In this document: positions 31,919 through 35,551 of the stretch, in pieces | Numbering within the stretch: the first letter of the stretch is position 1 | How the letters are laid out: every line of letters begins with the position of its first letter | From: Candidatus Solibacter usitatus | GTDB lineage: Bacteria > Acidobacteriota > Terriglobia > Bryobacterales > Bryobacteraceae | Reading direction: 5' to 3' | Length of the DNA: 35,551 bases | NCBI GenBank assembly: GCA_016213245.1 | Contig: JACRBC010000115.1 | Coordinates: forward strand, 1 to 35,551 | Position numbers and translations under genes: made by a program | The notes under the pieces: generated by a model | Seen by the model: only the letters and a program-made list of their open reading frames with translations | Databases searched by the model: none | What the model was told of the DNA's origin: nothing

Positions 31919-32158
31919 CCATGCCATAGTTCTGTTTTCACACCCACTCGTCCTCTCCACCCCCGCCCGCAGCGTCGTGCCTGTTGCATTGTTCAGGCGA
32001 ATACCCTGGCCGGATATTGGAGCGGGAGACGGGGATCTACGGGCGGCGTTCAGAGTCATCGGCGTGGCCCGTGGGAATGGCGCGTTTCGGGAAGGTCTGG
32101 CTGCGGCTGCGCATCGCGCAGCTTTTGGGGAGGATGGCCACGCGGTAAAGTCGAAACT

Positions 32159-33613
32159 ATGCGCAGACGGGACTTCCTGATGGCCGCCCCAGCCGCCGCG
32201 GCCATGGCCCGCGAGCCCCAGCCCTTCGGAGCCCTGCCGTCCCAGAGGCAGCTCCTGTGGCACGAGCTGGAGATCTACAGCTTCCTCCACTTCACGACCA
32301 ACACCTTTACCGACAAGGAGTGGGGCTACGGCGACGAAGATCCCGCCATCTTCAATCCCACCGAGTTCGACGCCGGCGCCATCGTCAGCGGCTTGAAGGC
32401 CGGCGGAATGAAAGGCGTCATCCTTACCTGCAAACACCACGACGGCTTCTGCCTCTGGCCAACCAAGACCACTGATCACTCCGTGCGCCAAAGCACATGG
32501 CGCGGCGGGGCCGGCGACGTGGTCAAAGAAATCTCGCAGGCCGCCGCCAAAGCAGGACTGAAGTTCGGCGTCTACCTGTCGCCGTGGGACCGCAACTGCG
32601 CCCTCTACGCGCGTCCGGAGTACGTCGAAATCTACCGCGCCCAGTTACGCGAGCTGCTCACCTGGTACGGGCCCGTCTACGAGGTCTGGCACGACGGCGC
32701 CAACGGCGGCGACGGCTACTACGGCGGCGCCCGCGAGAAGCGCCGCATCGACAAGAAGACCTACTACCAGTGGCCCAAGACCTGGGAGATGGTGCGGCAG
32801 TTGCAGCCCGATGCAGTCATCTTCAGCGACGTCGGGCCGGACATCCGCTGGGTCGGCAACGAGCGCGGCATCGCCGGCGAGACATGCTGGGCCACTTTCG
32901 ACCCGCTGGGCGAGGACGGCGGCCCTGCCTCGCCCGGCGACGTCAAGACAAAGGATTCCACCCCCGGCCACAGGAACGGCAACCGCTGGCTCCCGGCCGA
33001 GTGCGACGTCTCCATCCGCCCCGGCTGGTTCTGGCACGAGAAGGAGAACGCCCGCGTGAAGACGCCGCCTCAGTTGATGGACCTCTACTACAAGTCGGTG
33101 GGCCGCGGCGCGAGCTTCCTGCTCAATGTGCCGCCCGACCGCCGCGGCCTGCTGCACGAGAACGACGTGGCGTCGCTGAAGGGGCTCGGCGACATGCTGC
33201 GCGGGACGTTTCGCGAGAACCTCGCCGCCCGCGCGAAGTGGCGCGCCTCCAACCTCCGCGATAAACAACATGGACCCGCCAAGCTGACCGACGGCGTCTC
33301 CTCCACCTTTTGGGCAACAGCGGACGGTGTCCTGGACGCCTCGGCCGAAGCCGACCTCGGACGCGCCGCCGCCTTCGACGTCATCCGCCTCCGCGAGAAC
33401 ATCCGTCTCGGCCAGCGGCTGGACTCCTTCGCCGTCGATGCGTGGAAGGACGGCGCCTGGGCCGAGATCGCCCAAGGCACAAGCGTGGGCGCCTGCCGCC
33501 TGGTGAAGCTGGCGCAACCCGTGGAAACGCGCAAGCTCAGGCTGCGCGTCAAAGGCTCGGCCAGCCCGGCCCTCACCGAGTTCGGACTCTACTGCGAAAC
33601 CGCCGTTGGCTGA
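32159..33613 (+). CDS. alpha-L-fucosidase, GH29, Tat-exported
   Basis: Hydrolyses terminal alpha-L-fucose from glycans by a retaining mechanism. The 484-residue protein starts MRRRDFLMAAPAAAAMA, a short twin-arginine-type signal. The GH29 barrel includes SFLHFTTNTFTDKEWGYG (41-58), KHHDGFCLWPT (92-102) and the nucleophile motif VYEVWHDGANG with Asp179. The acid/base residue is less conserved in the family and not assigned. Residues about 355-484 form a discoidin-like carbohydrate-binding domain (LTDGVSSTFWATADGV, ADLGRAAAFDVIRLRE). Start ATG 32159 has only a weak ribosome binding site. It is convergent, with 13 bases to the next gene; with it this suggests use of fucosylated plant or microbial glycans. 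Confidence 0.93.
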   Translation: MRRRDFLMAAPAAAAMAREPQPFGALPSQRQLLWHELEIYSFLHFTTNTFTDKEWGYGDEDPAIFNPTEFDAGAIVSGLKAGGMKGVILTCKHHDGFCLWPTKTTDHSVRQSTWRGGAGDVVKEISQAAAKAGLKFGVYLSPWDRNCALYARPEYVEIYRAQLRELLTWYGPVYEVWHDGANGGDGYYGGAREKRRIDKKTYYQWPKTWEMVRQLQPDAVIFSDVGPDIRWVGNERGIAGETCWATFDPLGEDGGPASPGDVKTKDSTPGHRNGNRWLPAECDVSIRPGWFWHEKENARVKTPPQLMDLYYKSVGRGASFLLNVPPDRRGLLHENDVASLKGLGDMLRGTFRENLAARAKWRASNLRDKQHGPAKLTDGVSSTFWATADGVLDASAEADLGRAAAFDVIRLRENIRLGQRLDSFAVDAWKDGAWAEIAQGTSVGACRLVKLAQPVETRKLRLRVKGSASPALTEFGLYCETAVG

Positions 33614-33626
33614 CCGCCGCCCTTCG

Positions 33627-35138
33627 TCATCGCGACCGCACCGTCAGGATCACCCGCCGGTACGACGTCAGCCGCGGCACCCCCTCGTCGGTTACCTCCA
33701 CGATCACGTGCGCCGTCCCCGCGCCGGAGCAACGGCCGCGCCCCGCCATCCACTGCGGCCGGCACACCGCCGTGGGAGTCACCACGGCCTTCGGCCCATC
33801 GGACCCGGCAATCGTCGCCGCCGCCAGGTTTGCTCCCGTCGATCCCGCCTCCCCGTAGTGGAACCACCGGTAATGCAGCGTGTGGCCGTCCGGGTCGCGG
33901 CTCTCTCCAGCGTCCAACGCCACCGGCCGCCCCACCTCCGCGTCGATCAGAATCGGAGCGGTGCCCCCCTGCCCGTTCACCACTACAACGGGATTGTGGT
34001 TGGCACGCCGGTAGTCGGCCACAGTCCAGTCCATCCGCGCGGCGAACTCGTTCTGGTACGCCTCCCGCCAGCGCCAAATTGTGGCATGGTCGGAGGTGTA
34101 CTCCTGCCCGTCGGCGCCGCGCACCGTATCCTGCGAGGTGACCCGCGAAAACAGGTTGCCGCCCTGCGTCCAGATGGCCCGCGTCTCGCCCCGCGGCTGG
34201 CGGTAGACGTAGCGCCCGCCCCAACCGCCCCAGTCCGGCCGGCGGAATGCGTTCAGCCCGTTGTCGAGTAACCCCAGGAACGACGGCGTGTCGCCCTCCA
34301 TGATGAAGGCGAACCGCGGGTACACCTTGCCCAGCGGTCCCTTGCTGCGGACGTTCGCATCCAGCCACTCGTTGGTTACCGTGCGTCCGTCGGCGCCAGC
34401 GCAGTTCCGGTAGTAGACGTCGCCGCTGATGCCGGTCCAGGTCGCGTAATAGTAGTCGTCGCTGTTCTGCGCCGAGGGCAACACAATGTATTGGAGCCCC
34501 GGGAACACGCGCCGGATCCACGCCCCGGCGTCGTCCTGGTCCGAGATCGAATACACCCTCAGCTTCCCCACCAACCGGCTCACCTCCTCCGGCGTCCGTG
34601 TGGCGCGCAACTCGATCAGCGCCTGCGCCAGCGTGTTGGCCCCGCCCCACAGGCAGATCCACAAGGGACGCGCCTCCTCGCGTTCGACGGCGCGGATCAG
34701 CGCCTTTGCGCCTTCCGAGCTCAGTCCGGCCCCTGTCGATGCCATCCCGTAGCCCGCCTGCCCGGAATACACGCGCCCGGCGAGCTCTTCCCCCGTCGGC
34801 CAGCCTCCGGCATGAAGCAGCAGGTTGGGCCGCACCTGAGTGTAGGCTTGAACCAGATCTCGCATCGTCTCCGGGCGCACCACCGCTCTCTGCCATACCG
34901 ACGTCGTCGCCACCAGTCCCTCGATGTCGAGTTGATTTGCGTAGACCAGCAGCCTCACCAGCGACATCTGGTCGTCCGGCTCATTGCCGATGTCGCTGAG
35001 CACCATCACCCGCGGGCGTCCGGTAAAGTCGTCTGCCGGGGGCGCGGCCTGGCCCGCGGCCAGGGCGCTGAACAGCACCCAGGCTGAGGCCGGAACGAAG
35101 GCCTTCCCCCATGTCCTCGACCAAGAAGACCTGCTCAT
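33627..35138 (-). CDS. exported nucleoside hydrolase-like protein (DUF1593/Sde182 type)
   Basis: A 503-residue exported protein. ATG 35138 has AAGGAG about ten bases upstream; a reading to 35201 adds 21 unlikely residues. The signal peptide ends near LFSALAAGQA. The N-terminal domain opens RPRVMVLSDIGNEPDDQMSL, the version of the nucleoside-hydrolase Asp motif found in the DUF1593 family, followed by LWICLWGGANTLAQAL and YSISDQDDAGAWIRR. The C-terminal about 90 residues form a PKD/Ig-like domain (DAGESRDPDGHTLHYRWFHYG). Relatives occur in polysaccharide-degrading bacteria, one being a cellulose-binding protein of Saccharophagus, so a carbohydrate role is likely. The reaction is not known. Confidence 0.88.
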   Translation of the reverse strand: MSRSSWSRTWGKAFVPASAWVLFSALAAGQAAPPADDFTGRPRVMVLSDIGNEPDDQMSLVRLLVYANQLDIEGLVATTSVWQRAVVRPETMRDLVQAYTQVRPNLLLHAGGWPTGEELAGRVYSGQAGYGMASTGAGLSSEGAKALIRAVEREEARPLWICLWGGANTLAQALIELRATRTPEEVSRLVGKLRVYSISDQDDAGAWIRRVFPGLQYIVLPSAQNSDDYYYATWTGISGDVYYRNCAGADGRTVTNEWLDANVRSKGPLGKVYPRFAFIMEGDTPSFLGLLDNGLNAFRRPDWGGWGGRYVYRQPRGETRAIWTQGGNLFSRVTSQDTVRGADGQEYTSDHATIWRWREAYQNEFAARMDWTVADYRRANHNPVVVVNGQGGTAPILIDAEVGRPVALDAGESRDPDGHTLHYRWFHYGEAGSTGANLAAATIAGSDGPKAVVTPTAVCRPQWMAGRGRCSGAGTAHVIVEVTDEGVPRLTSYRRVILTVRSR

Positions 35139-35255
35139 CAATTGCCGCTCCTTCGCCAGGCAAGCGAAGGCAAGCCCGCCCGCCGGCGCTCTGAACAGCA
35201 TACTGCGCCGCCTCCCCGAAAGGCGCGACGCAGACTCGCTACCCGTCGGCAGGTC

Positions 35256-35362
35256 TTACCGGATGGTCACCAGTTTGCTGCCCAGCGACTCGTACCCGAA
35301 GAAGGCGGCGTCCAGGCCAGTCGCCCGACTGTACCAAGAATTGCAGCTTGGCTCAGTCTTAG
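35256..35362 (-). pseudogene. C-terminal gene fragment truncated by IS
   Basis: Reading back from a TAA stop (complement of 35256-35258), the minus strand is open for about 35 codons, reading TAKTEPSCNSWYSRATG then LDAAFFGYESLGSKLVTIR. This looks like a genuine protein C-terminus. Upstream the frame meets a TAG in AT-rich sequence that leads into the ISAzo13 element. I infer that the element removed the 5' part. The family is not recognised. Confidence 0.5.
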
Positions 35363-35400
35363 CAGTACTAAACTAATGGTTTGTGCATAAATAACCGCTT
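35363..35400 (+). mobile_element. probable left end of ISAzo13-type element
   Basis: An AT-rich stretch with GGTTTGTGCATAAATAACC (imperfect palindrome, 35376-35394) lies 40 bases before the transposase start, where IS terminal repeats are expected. The right end is outside the window, so the border is approximate. Confidence 0.4.
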
Positions 35401-35433
35401 CATCCAAGCTGGAGTTTATGGTAGCGTTGATTG

Positions 35434-35551
35434 ATGGCTGGCGATGCGGAGAGCATTCAGCGGCGTTACCGGGACTTGTCGCCCGTTCTTGACGAACAGG
35501 GCCTGCGTCGCTTTGTCGCCACCGAAGCGCGGGCCTACGGGTATGGCGGCG
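35434..35551 (+). CDS. ISAzo13-family transposase, N-terminal fragment
   Basis: The first 39 codons are present and the gene leaves the window on the right. It opens MAGDAESIQRRYRDL, SPVLDEQGLRRFVATEARAYGYGG: the pattern of a short helix, then SPVLDE...RR..A.EARA.G.GG, is the standard start of ISAzo13-type transposases. The DDE catalytic region is outside the window. It lies against a truncated gene, fitting recent insertion. Confidence 0.8.
   Translation, partial: MAGDAESIQRRYRDLSPVLDEQGLRRFVATEARAYGYGG

Larger units (their letters stand above)
31832..32158. other. 327-base divergent intergenic region
   Basis: Separates the beta-helix gene from the fucosidase. It holds a good minus-strand promoter and an inverted repeat (both listed). 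A reading frame is open through the region into the fucosidase, but it lacks protein-like composition and the Tat signal marks the true start downstream. Confidence 0.6.

Noticed and set aside
31862..32158. N-terminal extension of the fucosidase
   Set aside because: The frame is open by chance; the Tat-type signal at 32159 marks the start.

Overview
The window is high-GC bacterial chromosome that looks like Acidobacteriota of the Solibacter/Bryobacter type. The reasons are many exported proteins restricted to that kind of genome, a long protein of putative-Ig repeats, a GH29 fucosidase next to a Sde182-type nucleoside hydrolase-like protein, and strongly G/C-ending codons. This placement is inference from gene style; no rRNA or tRNA gene is present.

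Layout. Both ends are mobile DNA: the first codons of an IS630-type transposase (minus, 1-59) and the first codons of an ISAzo13-type transposase (plus, from 35434). From 12.3 kb down to 1.6 kb on the minus strand lies a long housekeeping block: rimP-nusA-infB-DUF503(YlxP)-rbfA, then apbE-hemE-hemG. The translation part starts with a TATACT promoter and an mRNA leader containing a textbook intrinsic-terminator hairpin, probably an attenuator. A glycosyltransferase/GtrA gene on the opposite strand splits DUF503 from rbfA, with a 28-bp REP-like palindrome next to it. A lipase-like secreted hydrolase converges on hemG.

From 12.4 to 17.6 kb are a CpxRA-like response regulator/sensor kinase pair, an unrecognised protein, a probable outer-membrane protein and a divergent FG-GAP/VCBS-like secreted protein. 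From 17.6 to 21.8 kb is a 1408-residue exported protein with 12 tandem putative-Ig repeats. From 22.2 to 23.9 kb an L,D-transpeptidase overlaps an SPFH/prohibitin-like membrane protein; two tandem 19-bp palindromic units lie upstream.

From 23.9 to 29.4 kb, four genes overlap head to tail: unknown exported protein, family-5 solute-binding protein without any permease, NtrY-like sensor kinase, and sigma-54 response regulator. This looks like one signalling unit in which the binding protein may be the periplasmic sensor. It is the best candidate here for an undescribed system.

Immediately downstream, the 3' end of the sigma-54 regulator recurs 1.2 kb away as a trimmed copy, bracketing a lower-GC orphan gene; this looks like the scar of an insertion or duplication. 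The right end carries a secreted parallel beta-helix protein, the GH29 fucosidase and the nucleoside hydrolase-like protein (glycan use), then the C-terminal fragment of a gene apparently cut by the ISAzo13 element.
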